Origin: JABCPE02 sp963516675
GTDB taxonomy: Bacteria > Bacteroidota > Bacteroidia > Flavobacteriales > Weeksellaceae
Reading direction: 5' to 3'
Assembly (NCBI GenBank): GCA_963516675.1
Contig: CAUQBH010000007.1
Span: 62,001 to 126,000, forward strand
Length of the DNA stretch: 64,000 bases
Shown: positions 34,014 to 42,927 of the stretch, piece after piece
How positions within the stretch are numbered: position 1 is the first letter of the stretch
How the letters are laid out: every line of letters starts with the position of its first letter
Notes under the pieces: model-generated
What the model was told of the DNA's origin: nothing
Databases searched by the model: none
What the model saw: the letters and a program-made list of their open reading frames with translations, nothing else
Translations under genes and position numbers: made by a program

Positions 34014-34045
34014 ACTCAGTGCAAGATTTTGTGCTGAGTTTTTTT
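34014..34045 (+). terminator. Terminator after glutamine synthetase
   Basis: A 9-bp stem including two G-U pairs (34014-34022 with 34031-34039) is followed by a run of T from 34039. Confidence 0.7.
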
Positions 34046-34062
34046 AATAAAGATATAAAAAC

Positions 34063-35097
34063 ATGAATCAGAGAGAAAAACAATTACAATTTCATAAAAA
34101 TTTGGCGACGGGACTGCTTGTTTTGATGCTTGTCATCTACATAAGTATGGTGTTTTTACAGAAAAAATATCCCGAAATGTCCTTTATAGGCTATGTGAAG
34201 GCTTTTTCCGAGGCTGCTATGGTGGGAGCTCTTGCCGACTGGTTTGCGGTAACGGCATTATTCCAAAAGCCAATGGGACTGCCCATTCCACACACCAATC
34301 TGATAGAAGAACGAAAGGCGGATATTGGGAATAATTTGGGTGGTTTTGTTGTGGAGAATTTTTTAAAACCAAAGCAAATTCGTTCTCATATTGAGAATAT
34401 TAAGGTGTCTAAATATATGGTAGAATGGCTTTCCAAAGAAACTACTCCTGAAAAAATAGAAAACATCATAAAGGGAATGTCCCTCAATGTGAGAGGTAGC
34501 CAGATGCTTGTAGAATTTTTGGACAAAGGAAAACATCAGGAATTATTTAGCCAACTTTTCCAGAAAATAGAAATTTATATTTCTGAAAACCAAAATGTGG
34601 TTCGGAGAGAAATAGACAATCAGTTTCCGCCGCTTATTCCATCTTTCATCAGAGAAGCGATTTCAGAAAAGGTGGTGGGTGGTCTGCACGAATTTGTAAT
34701 GAAAATTACTAGAGATGAGGCGCATTCTGTAAGGCGAGAAATGACAGCGCAGCTGTATGATTTTGCTGAAAAACTGAATTCTTCTGAATGGGAAAATAAA
34801 ATCACAAAACTCCTGCAGGATAATGTAAATAAGCAGATTAGTAAATTTAAAACCAATGAGGAGTTTCAGAAAAAGCTGGATGTTTGGTTTCAGAAAACAG
34901 CTTATAGATTTGCATTGAGAAATAAGGTGAGAATAGGGGATTTTATCAGTGATACGGTCAAAAACTGGGAAGGTAAGGAGTTGAGCCAAAAACTGGAAAT
35001 GGAAGTAGGGAAAGACTTGCAGTTTATCAGAATCAATGGGACTTTGGTAGGAGGTATGGTAGGTCTGGTGATTTATGCTCTTACACAGCTTTTGTAG
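34063..35097 (+). CDS. DUF445 family inner-membrane protein
   Basis: A 344-residue member of DUF445 (YjiN/YheB type). It has one N-terminal transmembrane helix (about 14-30), the family motif GYVKAFSEAAMVGALADWFAVTALFQKP (about 43-70) followed by GLPIPHTNLIEERKADIG, a long helical, partly coiled-coil periplasmic or cytoplasmic region, and a C-terminal hydrophobic anchor (NGTLVGGMVGLVIYAL, about 325-340). Function is unknown in the family. It is separated from glnN by a terminator and followed by another. Confidence 0.85.
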   Translation: MNQREKQLQFHKNLATGLLVLMLVIYISMVFLQKKYPEMSFIGYVKAFSEAAMVGALADWFAVTALFQKPMGLPIPHTNLIEERKADIGNNLGGFVVENFLKPKQIRSHIENIKVSKYMVEWLSKETTPEKIENIIKGMSLNVRGSQMLVEFLDKGKHQELFSQLFQKIEIYISENQNVVRREIDNQFPPLIPSFIREAISEKVVGGLHEFVMKITRDEAHSVRREMTAQLYDFAEKLNSSEWENKITKLLQDNVNKQISKFKTNEEFQKKLDVWFQKTAYRFALRNKVRIGDFISDTVKNWEGKELSQKLEMEVGKDLQFIRINGTLVGGMVGLVIYALTQLL

Positions 35098-35104
35098 AAA
35101 AAAC

Positions 35105-35132
35105 AAATCGGATATCCAAGGATATCCGATTT
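35105..35132. terminator. Hairpin between convergent DUF445 and porX genes
   Basis: Near-perfect palindrome: a 13-bp stem (35105-35117 with 35120-35132) with a minimal loop. It lies 8 bases after the DUF445 stop and 38 bases from the porX stop; tracts are weak on both sides. Confidence 0.6.
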
Positions 35133-35169
35133 CGTCTAAAATAAATAAAATATAATGAAAAAACTAAAA

Positions 35170-36711
35170 CTACTTTGGTTCTAACACACAGAACGGGATG
35201 ATAATCTCTTCTAGGGAAATCCCTCCGTGCTGATAGGTGTCTTTATAATAATTCACAAAATGGTTGTAATTTTTAGGGTAAGCAAAGAATAAATTGTTCT
35301 TCGCAAAGATATATTTGCTGCTCACATTCCCTTTCGGAAGGAATAGCTTTTCAGGATTAGTAATCGCCCAGACATCTTTGTCTTCATAGGTTAGACTTTT
35401 TCCTGTTTTATATCTTATGTTGGTAGAGGTTTCTCTATCACCCACCACTTTGCTCGGTTTTCTTACATAAATCATTCCGTGGTCAGTCGTTATAACAAGC
35501 TTGAAGCCGTTTTCTGCTGCCAGTTTGATGATTTTGATAAGAGATGAATTTTCAAACCAATTGTATGTTAATGAACGGAATGTTTTATCATCTCTAATTA
35601 GCTGATCTACAATGGTGTTATCGGTTTTTGCGTGAGAAAGAATGTCTATAAAGTTATAAACAATCACCAATAAATCATTGTTTTTGTGCTGATTAAAATC
35701 TTCTAATATTTTTCGCTCAAAATCAGCGTTTAATATCTTAATATATTTTGAACTTTTCCCCTGCAGACCTAGTCTCTTCATTTGGTCTTTTAGGAAATCA
35801 AATTCAAATTCATTTTTGTTCCCATCTTCATTATCATTGAACCATTTATCTGGAAATCTTTTTTCTATTTCCAAAGGCAGTAGTCCTGCGAAGAAAGAAT
35901 TTCTAGCATACTGAGTTGCTGTTGGCAAGATACTGTACAGATACTCTTCCGAAGTTTTATTATAAAACTTAGTGAAAAGCGGTTCTACCACTTTCCATTG
36001 GTCATATCTCAGATTATCTATCACCAAAAGAAGAACTTTGTCTTTTTCTACCTCTGGTTTTACTTTTTCCTTGAACAGGGTGTGGTTCATCAGAGGCTTG
36101 TCATTTGAGTTAAGCCAGTGTTCGTAGTTGTTTTCTATGAATTTAGCAAATTGGATATTTGCTTCTTCTTTTTGATTTTGAAGCAATTCCGAAAACTCAC
36201 TATCAAAAACCTTATCAAATTTTATCTCCCAATTCAGGATTTTTTTATAATATTCTGCCCAGTCTTCATAACTATGAAGGTTGGAAAGTTCCATACTCAG
36301 ATTTCTGAACTCCTGCTGATATTCAGAAATAGTCTGCTGTTCTACCAAAGTGTCTTGTTCAAGATTTTTCTTTAATGAAAGTAGAACTTGATTTGGGTTC
36401 ACAGGTTTTAGAATATAATCTGCAATTTGTGAACCTATGGCCTGCTCCATGATGTGCTCCTCTTCATTTTTCGTTACCATCACTATTTTGATGGAGCTGT
36501 CCAAGTTTTTAATCATCGGAATGGCTTCTAAGCCAGATATGCCAGGCATACTTTCGTCAAGAAGAACGAGTGCGAAACTGTTTTCTTCTATCAGTTCCAA
36601 GGCCTCATTCACATTGTTGATAGGAGTAACACTGTAACCTTTGCTTTCCAAGAAAACAATATGCGGTTTCAGCATCTCTATCTCATCATCTACCCAAAGT
36701 ATTTTTGACAT
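35170..36711 (-). CDS. porX: T9SS response regulator PorX (receiver plus PglZ phosphatase domain)
   Basis: PorX, with the histidine kinase PorY, controls type IX secretion genes in Bacteroidota. The 513-residue protein starts with a CheY-like receiver (1-120; acidic pocket WVDDE, phosphoacceptor Asp52 in LLDESMPG, Lys102 in ILKPV), a helical linker, and a C-terminal PglZ/alkaline-phosphatase-like domain with LLVIDNLRYDQW (about 229-240), ILPTATQYARNSFFAG (261-276) and TTDHGM, residues that bind zinc in characterised PorX. I start at the ATG at 36711 because the minus-strand TACTTTTG at 36738-36745 places transcription start near 36731; an upstream GTG at 36723 is only about 8 nt from that. 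It has no adjacent kinase. Confidence 0.92.
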   Translation of the reverse strand: MSKILWVDDEIEMLKPHIVFLESKGYSVTPINNVNEALELIEENSFALVLLDESMPGISGLEAIPMIKNLDSSIKIVMVTKNEEEHIMEQAIGSQIADYILKPVNPNQVLLSLKKNLEQDTLVEQQTISEYQQEFRNLSMELSNLHSYEDWAEYYKKILNWEIKFDKVFDSEFSELLQNQKEEANIQFAKFIENNYEHWLNSNDKPLMNHTLFKEKVKPEVEKDKVLLLVIDNLRYDQWKVVEPLFTKFYNKTSEEYLYSILPTATQYARNSFFAGLLPLEIEKRFPDKWFNDNEDGNKNEFEFDFLKDQMKRLGLQGKSSKYIKILNADFERKILEDFNQHKNNDLLVIVYNFIDILSHAKTDNTIVDQLIRDDKTFRSLTYNWFENSSLIKIIKLAAENGFKLVITTDHGMIYVRKPSKVVGDRETSTNIRYKTGKSLTYEDKDVWAITNPEKLFLPKGNVSSKYIFAKNNLFFAYPKNYNHFVNYYKDTYQHGGISLEEIIIPFCVLEPK

Positions 36712-36737
36712 AATTTTTTCCACTAATTTTCTGTTTT

Positions 36738-36745
36738 CAAAAGTA
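36738..36745 (-). promoter_or_regulatory. -7 box (TACTTTTG) of porX
   Basis: The minus strand reads TACTTTTG, matching TAnnTTTG, 27 bases before the chosen ATG at 36711. Confidence 0.55.
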
Positions 36746-36830
36746 TGGAGAAAAAATATTAAAATTATACCAACGAAATGTTAATGTTTGGTTAAAGTTT
36801 TTTTATAATTTTACACGATAAAATTTTTTT

Positions 36831-38045
36831 ATGGCTAATAAATTGAAAATCATCAATGATCCCGTTCATGGATTTATAAAAATCCCGTATGAAATTATTT
36901 TTGATATCATGGAACATCGCTGTTTCCAGAGGTTGAGAAGAATTTCTCAAACGGGACTGCTGAGTTTGATTTTCCCAGGAGCTACTCATACCCGTTTTCA
37001 TCATGCGATAGGTGCGATGCATTTGATGTTTAATGCATTAGAAATTTTGAAACAAAAAGGCGTGAAAATTTCTACGGAAGAAGAAAAGGGAGCGATGCTG
37101 GCTGTCCTGCTTCATGATGTAGGACATGGGCCTTTTTCGCATGCTCTGGAAAATATACTGATGGACAACTGGCATCACGAAAAACTTTCCCTTCTTCTGA
37201 TGGAGCAGCTGAACGAGGAGTTTTCTGGCGAACTTACGATTGCAATACAGATGTTTCAGGGAAAATATCATCGTAAATTTTTTAATCAATTGATTTCCTC
37301 ACAGCTTGATGTGGACAGGCTCGATTATCTCAAAAGAGACAGTTTCTACACAGGGGTTTCGGAAGGGAATATCAATACACAGCGGATTTTATCAACGCTG
37401 AATGTCCTTGATGATGAGCTGGTTTTGGATGAAAAAGGAATTTATTCCATCGAGCATTATCTCGTGGCGAGGATGTTTATGTATTGGCAGGTTTATTATC
37501 ATAAAGCGGCAGTATTGGCAGAAAATTTATTGATAAAAATAATGAACAGAGCCAAAACATTGGTTTCGCAAAATGTGAAAGTAGAAGCTTCCGAAAACCT
37601 TAAATATTTCTTGTACAGAGAGAGCTCCACAGAGGCTACGGAGGAAGATATAGCGAGATTTATGGAGCTGGATGATACGGATGTGTTACAGGCTATAAAA
37701 TCATGGAAAAATCATGATGATTTCGTGCTTTCGTATCTTTGTAAAACGGTTATTAACAGAAAGTTTCCTAAAATTATTTATTCTTCTACGCCTTTTTCGG
37801 ATGATTTGGTAAGGGAGAAAATAAGGGAAACAAATTTGCATTTTGGGATAGAAAATGGAGATTTACTCGTGGATAATATTGAAAGAAACCTGCTTCCTTA
37901 TGATAAAACCAAACAGCCTATCTATCTTCTGCGAAATGACATGGAAAAAGTGGCATTGGAACAGGCAGGAAGTCAGATTTTATCAATGAATATTAATGAA
38001 AAAACGACAAGGTATATTTTGTCCTTTCCAAGGGAAATTTCATGA
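36831..38045 (+). CDS. HD-domain phosphohydrolase
   Basis: A 404-residue HD-superfamily phosphohydrolase of the dNTPase/SAMHD1-like type. The N-terminal NDPVHGFIKIP signature (7-17) and the metal-binding set are visible: His in FQRLRRISQTG...THTRFHHAIG, the HD doublet in LLHDVGHGPFSHALE and Asp in SSQLDVDRLDYLKRD. Such enzymes hydrolyse dNTPs or related nucleotides. It is divergent from porX, with a 107-base intergenic region holding a variant -7 box (TAATTTTA). The substrate cannot be told from sequence. Confidence 0.88.
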   Translation: MANKLKIINDPVHGFIKIPYEIIFDIMEHRCFQRLRRISQTGLLSLIFPGATHTRFHHAIGAMHLMFNALEILKQKGVKISTEEEKGAMLAVLLHDVGHGPFSHALENILMDNWHHEKLSLLLMEQLNEEFSGELTIAIQMFQGKYHRKFFNQLISSQLDVDRLDYLKRDSFYTGVSEGNINTQRILSTLNVLDDELVLDEKGIYSIEHYLVARMFMYWQVYYHKAAVLAENLLIKIMNRAKTLVSQNVKVEASENLKYFLYRESSTEATEEDIARFMELDDTDVLQAIKSWKNHDDFVLSYLCKTVINRKFPKIIYSSTPFSDDLVREKIRETNLHFGIENGDLLVDNIERNLLPYDKTKQPIYLLRNDMEKVALEQAGSQILSMNINEKTTRYILSFPREIS

Positions 38046-38105
38046 TTTTTTTATGTTAAAAATATAAACAAATATAAATTTTTATTATACTAATAGTATT
38101 TTTCT

Positions 38106-38113
38106 TATCTTTG
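38106..38113 (+). promoter_or_regulatory. -7 box (TATCTTTG) of the lpxD-lpxC/fabZ-lpxA unit
   Basis: TATCTTTG ends 7 bases before the lpxD ATG at 38121, so the transcription start would coincide with, or be next to, the initiation codon. Confidence 0.55.
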
Positions 38114-38120
38114 CACGATT

Positions 38121-39152
38121 ATGGAGTTTACAGCTGCTGAAATTGCTGGTCTTATCAAAGGAAAAGTAATTGGAGACCAAGGAATAAAAGTTCATGGATT
38201 TTCCCCTATAGAAGAGGGAAGGCATGGACATTTGTCTTTTATTGCGAATGAAAAATTTGCACATTTTCTGCATTCTACAGAGAGTTCTGTGCTTATTGTT
38301 TCAAAAAATCTTTTGAAAGAAGAAAGTTATAAGCCAGTCATCATAGAAGTGGAAGATGCATATCTTGCATTTCAGGTTTTGATGAACCTTTATCAGCAGA
38401 TGACCGAAAAGAAAAAAGGAATAGAAGCGCAGAGTTTCATCCATGAAACGGCTGTTTTGGGAGAGGATATTTATGTAGGAGCATTTACTTATATTTCAGA
38501 AAAAGCGGTAATTGGCGATGGCGTTCAGCTTGCTCCACAGGTTTTCATTGGTAAAAATGTGAAAATCGGTAAAAACTCTAAAATAGACAGCGGTGCGAAA
38601 ATCTATGACGGCTGTGTCATTGGGGAAAATTGTGTTGTCCACTCTAATACTGTGGTAGGAGGAGATGGATTTGGTTTTCAGCCTACACCAAATGGATATG
38701 ACAAAATCCCACAACTGGGAAATGTAATTATAGAAAATAATGTAGAAATAGGCTCTAACTGTAGTATTGACAGAGCTACTATAGGTTCTACCATTATAGG
38801 AGAAGGGACTAAAATAGACAATCTTATCCAAATCGCACACAATGTAAAAATTGGAAAAAACAATGTGATTGCTGCGCAGGCAGGAATTGCAGGTTCTACT
38901 ACCATTGGAAACTGGAATATGATCGGTGGTCAAGTGGGAATTGTAGGGCATATCAATATAGGAAATCAAGTAAAAATACAAGCACAGAGCGGTGTGAATA
39001 AAAATGTAAAAGATGGCGAGGCTCTGTATGGAGCGCCAGCCATAGATGCGGGAGATTATCGAAGAAACTATGTGCATTTCAGAAATTTGACAGAAATAGT
39101 AAAAAGAATAAATCAATTAGAAAATAACTCAAAAGATAAAACTAATGAGTGA
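38121..39152 (+). CDS. lpxD: UDP-3-O-(3-hydroxyacyl)glucosamine N-acyltransferase
   Basis: LpxD adds the second 3-hydroxyacyl chain in lipid A synthesis. The 343-residue protein has an N-terminal uridine-binding domain (1-100, FSPIEEGRHGHLSFIANEKF) and a left-handed beta-helix of hexapeptide repeats (about 105-310). The catalytic His240 stands in QIAHNVKIG, and GGDGFGFQP is the family motif. It overlaps the lpxC/fabZ start by 8 bases. Confidence 0.95.
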   Translation: MEFTAAEIAGLIKGKVIGDQGIKVHGFSPIEEGRHGHLSFIANEKFAHFLHSTESSVLIVSKNLLKEESYKPVIIEVEDAYLAFQVLMNLYQQMTEKKKGIEAQSFIHETAVLGEDIYVGAFTYISEKAVIGDGVQLAPQVFIGKNVKIGKNSKIDSGAKIYDGCVIGENCVVHSNTVVGGDGFGFQPTPNGYDKIPQLGNVIIENNVEIGSNCSIDRATIGSTIIGEGTKIDNLIQIAHNVKIGKNNVIAAQAGIAGSTTIGNWNMIGGQVGIVGHINIGNQVKIQAQSGVNKNVKDGEALYGAPAIDAGDYRRNYVHFRNLTEIVKRINQLENNSKDKTNE

Positions 39153-40542
39153 TAAACAAAAAACTTTAAAAGGAGAAGTTTCCCTATCAGGAATAGGTCT
39201 TCACACAGGAAAAGAAGTAACCCTAACCATTAAACCTGCTAAGGAGAATACAGGCTATGTGTTCGTAAGAACAGACTTAGAGGGAAATCCACAGATAGAA
39301 GCAGATGCTAACTATGTAGTTTCTACTGATAGAGGAACGACATTAGAAAAATCAGGAGTTAAAATCTACACATGTGAGCATGTTTTGGCGGCGTTAGTGG
39401 GGATGGATGTAGATAATGCTGTCTTGGAGATGAATAGTGCAGAGCCTCCTATTATGGATGGTTCGTCCAAGTTTTTTGTGGAAGCTATAGGGAAAGCAGG
39501 AGTGGTGGAGCAGGAGCAGCCAAGAGAGTATTTTGCTGTTACAGAGGTTGTTAGTTTCACTGACCCACAGACTGGTTCTGAGATTACCATTATCCCAGCG
39601 GATACTTATCAAGTAACTACGATGGTGGATTTTGGGACTAATGTTTTAGGAACTCAGAATGCTGTTTTGAAAAATATTTCTGATTTTAAAAATGAAATTT
39701 CTTCTGCTAGAACATTTAGTTTTTTACATGAATTAGAAATGCTTTTGGATGCAGGTCTAATCAAAGGTGGAGATATTTCTAATGCGATTGTTTATGTAGA
39801 TAAAGAATTGACTCCTGAAACAGCTGAAAAACTTAAAAAAGCTTTTGGAAAAGATGATGTTTCCATTCAGCCAAATGGAGTTTTGAATAACTTGACTTTA
39901 AACTATCCAAACGAGGCAGCTCGTCATAAATTATTGGATGTTATCGGTGACTTGGCATTGACAGGAGTAAGATTAAAAGGAAAGGTAATTGCTAATAAAC
40001 CAGGACATTACATAAATACAGAGTTTGCTAAAAAACTAAATAAAATATACAAAGCTCAAAAGAAGAAAAATGTTCCAAATTTTGATTTGAGTAAAGAGCC
40101 TATTTATGATATCAATGGCATTATGAGATTATTGCCGCACAGACCTCCGTTCTTGTTGATAGACAAGATTTTGGAACTGTCTGATAATCATATCGTAGGG
40201 CTGAAAAATATCACAATGAACGAACCGTTCTTTGTAGGACACTTCCCGAAAGAACCTGTGATGCCAGGAGTTTTACAGATAGAAGCGATGGCACAGATTG
40301 GGGGAATTTTGGTATTATCAAGTGTCCCAGATCCAGAGAACTATTCTACATATTTTGTAAAAATAGATAATGTTAAATTCAAAAAGAAAGTAATCCCAGG
40401 GGATACACTTGTCTTTAAATTAGAGTTGTTAGCTCCTATCCGTAGGGGAATAGTACACATGCAGGGGTATGGCTATGTAGGCGATAATGTAGTGGTGGAA
40501 GCAGAACTAATGGCTCAAGTAGCAAAAACAAAAATAGACTAA
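39145..40542 (+). CDS. lpxC/fabZ: Bifunctional UDP-3-O-acyl-GlcNAc deacetylase / 3-hydroxyacyl-ACP dehydratase
   Basis: A natural fusion known from Bacteroidota. Residues 1-305 are LpxC, the zinc deacetylase that commits lipid A synthesis, with His79 in CEHVLAAL and the zinc-binding HKLLDVIGDLAL region. Residues about 320-465 are FabZ, the dehydratase for fatty-acid elongation: LLPHRPPFLLID followed by the hot-dog motif GHFPKEPVMPG with catalytic His366. The fusion puts the two consumers of 3-hydroxyacyl-ACP under a single promoter. The stop at 40540-40542 directly abuts the lpxA ATG at 40543. Confidence 0.96.
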   Translation: MSDKQKTLKGEVSLSGIGLHTGKEVTLTIKPAKENTGYVFVRTDLEGNPQIEADANYVVSTDRGTTLEKSGVKIYTCEHVLAALVGMDVDNAVLEMNSAEPPIMDGSSKFFVEAIGKAGVVEQEQPREYFAVTEVVSFTDPQTGSEITIIPADTYQVTTMVDFGTNVLGTQNAVLKNISDFKNEISSARTFSFLHELEMLLDAGLIKGGDISNAIVYVDKELTPETAEKLKKAFGKDDVSIQPNGVLNNLTLNYPNEAARHKLLDVIGDLALTGVRLKGKVIANKPGHYINTEFAKKLNKIYKAQKKKNVPNFDLSKEPIYDINGIMRLLPHRPPFLLIDKILELSDNHIVGLKNITMNEPFFVGHFPKEPVMPGVLQIEAMAQIGGILVLSSVPDPENYSTYFVKIDNVKFKKKVIPGDTLVFKLELLAPIRRGIVHMQGYGYVGDNVVVEAELMAQVAKTKID

Positions 40543-41349
40543 ATGATTCATCAGCTTACAGCAGTAGACCCAAGAGCGAAAATCGGACAAAATGTTACCG
40601 TAGACCCATTTACCACCATAGCAGCGGATGTGGAAATAGGTGAAGGAACATGGATAGGCTCCAATGTTACCATTATGAATGGAGCAAGAATTGGTAAAAA
40701 CTGCAGAATTTTTCCAGGAACTGTCATCGCTGCGATACCACAAGATTTGAAGTTTGATGGAGAGGAATCACAAGTTATCATTGGTGATAACACGACCATT
40801 AGAGAATGTGTAACGGTTAATAGAGGAACCAAGGCTTTAGGATATACTAAAATTGGGAATAATTGTCTAATCATGGCTACATCCCATATTGCTCATGACT
40901 GCGTTGTTGGTGATAATGCCATTATAGTAAATGGATGCGCGATAGGTGGGCATGTGGAAATAGGCGATTATGCTATCATAGGTGGATTGAGTGCTGTGCA
41001 TCAGTTCTCTAGAATAGGGAAACATGTAATCACAGCGGGGGGGTCTTTGGTTAGAAAAGATATTCCACCTTATGTCAAAGTAGGAGGAGAACCACCTGTT
41101 TATGCAGGGATTAACTCTGTTGGGCTAAGAAGAAGAGGAATTTCTAATGAGAAGATTTTAGAACTTCAGTCTATTTATAGAGTGATTTTCCAAATGGGGA
41201 TGAATGTATCTCAGGCATTGGCATATATAGAAAGAGAAGTGCTGTCTACACCAGAAAGAGACGAAATTGTGCAATTTATACAGTCATCTCAAAGAGGAAT
41301 AATCAGAGGAGGTAACACCAAAAAAGAGGAAGAAGATGATCAAGATTAA
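40543..41349 (+). CDS. lpxA: UDP-N-acetylglucosamine O-acyltransferase
   Basis: LpxA performs the first lipid A acylation on UDP-GlcNAc. The 268-residue protein is a beta-helix of hexapeptide repeats (1-190) with the catalytic His in MATSHIAHDCVVGD and the family segment GGLSAVHQFSRIG, followed by the helical C-terminal domain from about 195. It ends in an acidic tail (KKEEEDDQD). There is no gap between lpxC/fabZ and its ATG. Confidence 0.96.
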   Translation: MIHQLTAVDPRAKIGQNVTVDPFTTIAADVEIGEGTWIGSNVTIMNGARIGKNCRIFPGTVIAAIPQDLKFDGEESQVIIGDNTTIRECVTVNRGTKALGYTKIGNNCLIMATSHIAHDCVVGDNAIIVNGCAIGGHVEIGDYAIIGGLSAVHQFSRIGKHVITAGGSLVRKDIPPYVKVGGEPPVYAGINSVGLRRRGISNEKILELQSIYRVIFQMGMNVSQALAYIEREVLSTPERDEIVQFIQSSQRGIIRGGNTKKEEEDDQD

Positions 41350-41367
41350 AAATAATTAGAATAAAAA

Positions 41368-41931
41368 ATGGCAACAACAGCTGATATTAGAAAAGGACTT
41401 TGTATAGAGTTTAACCATGATATTTATAAGGTAATAGAATTCCTTCATGTAAAACCAGGGAAAGGTCCAGCTTTCGTAAGAACAAAATTAAAATCAGTAA
41501 CAAATGGAAAAGTATTAGACAATACTTTTTCTGCTGGTCATAAAATTGATGAGGTTAAAGTAATTACGCGTAAATTCCAGTATCTTTATGATGATGAGAA
41601 TGGATATCATTTCATGAACAATGAAGATTTTTCTCAAATCTATCTAAACAAAGAAATGATAGAAAATGCTCAGTTCATGAAGGCTGGAGAGGAAATTACA
41701 GTAATTTTGAAAGAATCAGATGAAACGCCTCTTTCTGCTGAACTTCCTGCAACAGTATTTTTGGAAGTGACAGAAGCAGACCCAGGTGTGAAAGGAAACA
41801 CAGCAACTAACGCCTTGAAAAACTGTATAGTAGAAACAGGCGCTAGAGTTTTGGTTCCGCTATTCATAGAACCAGGAGATAAGATTAAAGTAAATACAGA
41901 AGACGGCTCTTATTTAGAGAGAGTTAAATAA
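41368..41931 (+). CDS. efp: Translation elongation factor P
   Basis: EF-P rescues ribosomes stalled on proline runs. The 187-residue protein has the three beta-barrel domains; the N-terminal loop that carries the modified residue in other species reads VKPGKGPAFV (about 29-38) with Lys at the tip. Its location inside a lipid A operon, 18 bases after lpxA and 17 before an lpxD-like gene, is the usual arrangement in this group as far as I know. Confidence 0.95.
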   Translation: MATTADIRKGLCIEFNHDIYKVIEFLHVKPGKGPAFVRTKLKSVTNGKVLDNTFSAGHKIDEVKVITRKFQYLYDDENGYHFMNNEDFSQIYLNKEMIENAQFMKAGEEITVILKESDETPLSAELPATVFLEVTEADPGVKGNTATNALKNCIVETGARVLVPLFIEPGDKIKVNTEDGSYLERVK

Positions 41932-41948
41932 ATTTATATAAAACTACT

Positions 41949-42860
41949 ATGAAATTTCCTGAAATTCAGACATTGAAGCAAATAGCAGAAATTATCGATG
42001 CCAAATATATTGGTGCAGATGATTTTCCTATTTCTGGAACGAATGAAATTCATAGAGTAAAATCGGGAGAGATTGTTTTTGTAAATCATCCTAAATATTA
42101 TGAAAAGGCTTTAAATTCTGAGGCGACAGTTATTCTCATTGACAAAGAAGTGGATTGTCCAGAGGGAAAAGCTCTTTTGGTTTCGGATGACCCTTTTAGA
42201 GATTTTAATAAAATCAATGCTCATTTTACTTCAATACAGACATTTAAAACTTGCGGAGAAAATGTAAAAATAGGGAAAAACAGCCAGATTCATTCTTCTG
42301 TAATCATAGGAAATGATGTGGAGATAGGAGAGGAATGCATCATCATGCCAAATGTGGTGATAGGCGATAGAGCCAAGATAGGAAATCGCTGTATTATCCA
42401 GTCTGGGACAGTCCTTGGAGGAGATGCATTTTATTACAGAAAACTGCCAACAGGCTATATCAAGATGCTTTCGGTAGGAAATGTAGTTTTAGAAGATGAT
42501 GTGGAAATAGGAGCAAACTGCACCATAGACAGAGGCGTTACAGACACTACAATTATAGGAGAGGGGACGAAGATGGATAATCAAATCCAGATAGGGCATG
42601 ATACTATCATTGGAAAGAGATGTCTGATTGCGTCACAAGTTGGGATTGCGGGATGCTGTAATATAGGTGATGATGTTACCATCTGGGGGCAGGTAGGAGT
42701 TTCCTCGGACATTACAGTAGAAGATGGAGTGATTATTTTGGCAACTTCAGGGGTTTCAAAAGATTTGAAAAAAGGTAAAACTTATTTCGGAGCACCAGCG
42801 GAGGAAGCCAAGGAATATTACAAAAAACAAGTAAAAATTACTCGATTGATACAAGGATAA
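41949..42860 (+). CDS. LpxD-like acyltransferase paralogue
   Basis: A 303-residue second LpxD-type protein: N-terminal domain (1-95, with SGEIVFVNHPKYYEKAL) and hexapeptide beta-helix (about 98-285). The candidate catalytic His is in QIGHDTIIG, where LpxD has AHN, and the GGDAFYYRKLP loop replaces GGDGFGF of the true LpxD. It is shorter than LpxD (343) and follows efp, so it is probably not redundant: it may acylate another UDP-sugar or a lipid A variant. It closes the operon. Confidence 0.8.
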   Translation: MKFPEIQTLKQIAEIIDAKYIGADDFPISGTNEIHRVKSGEIVFVNHPKYYEKALNSEATVILIDKEVDCPEGKALLVSDDPFRDFNKINAHFTSIQTFKTCGENVKIGKNSQIHSSVIIGNDVEIGEECIIMPNVVIGDRAKIGNRCIIQSGTVLGGDAFYYRKLPTGYIKMLSVGNVVLEDDVEIGANCTIDRGVTDTTIIGEGTKMDNQIQIGHDTIIGKRCLIASQVGIAGCCNIGDDVTIWGQVGVSSDITVEDGVIILATSGVSKDLKKGKTYFGAPAEEAKEYYKKQVKITRLIQG

Positions 42861-42871
42861 TAAAAAAATGT

Positions 42872-42879
42872 TACTTTTG
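42872..42879 (+). promoter_or_regulatory. -7 box (TACTTTTG) before the outer-membrane protein gene
   Basis: TACTTTTG lies 49 bases before the ATG at 42928 and 12 bases after the lpxD-like stop. Confidence 0.5.
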
Positions 42880-42927
42880 TACTTTGAATTAGAAAAAAAT
42901 AAAATTGTTAAATAAAAATAAAAAATT

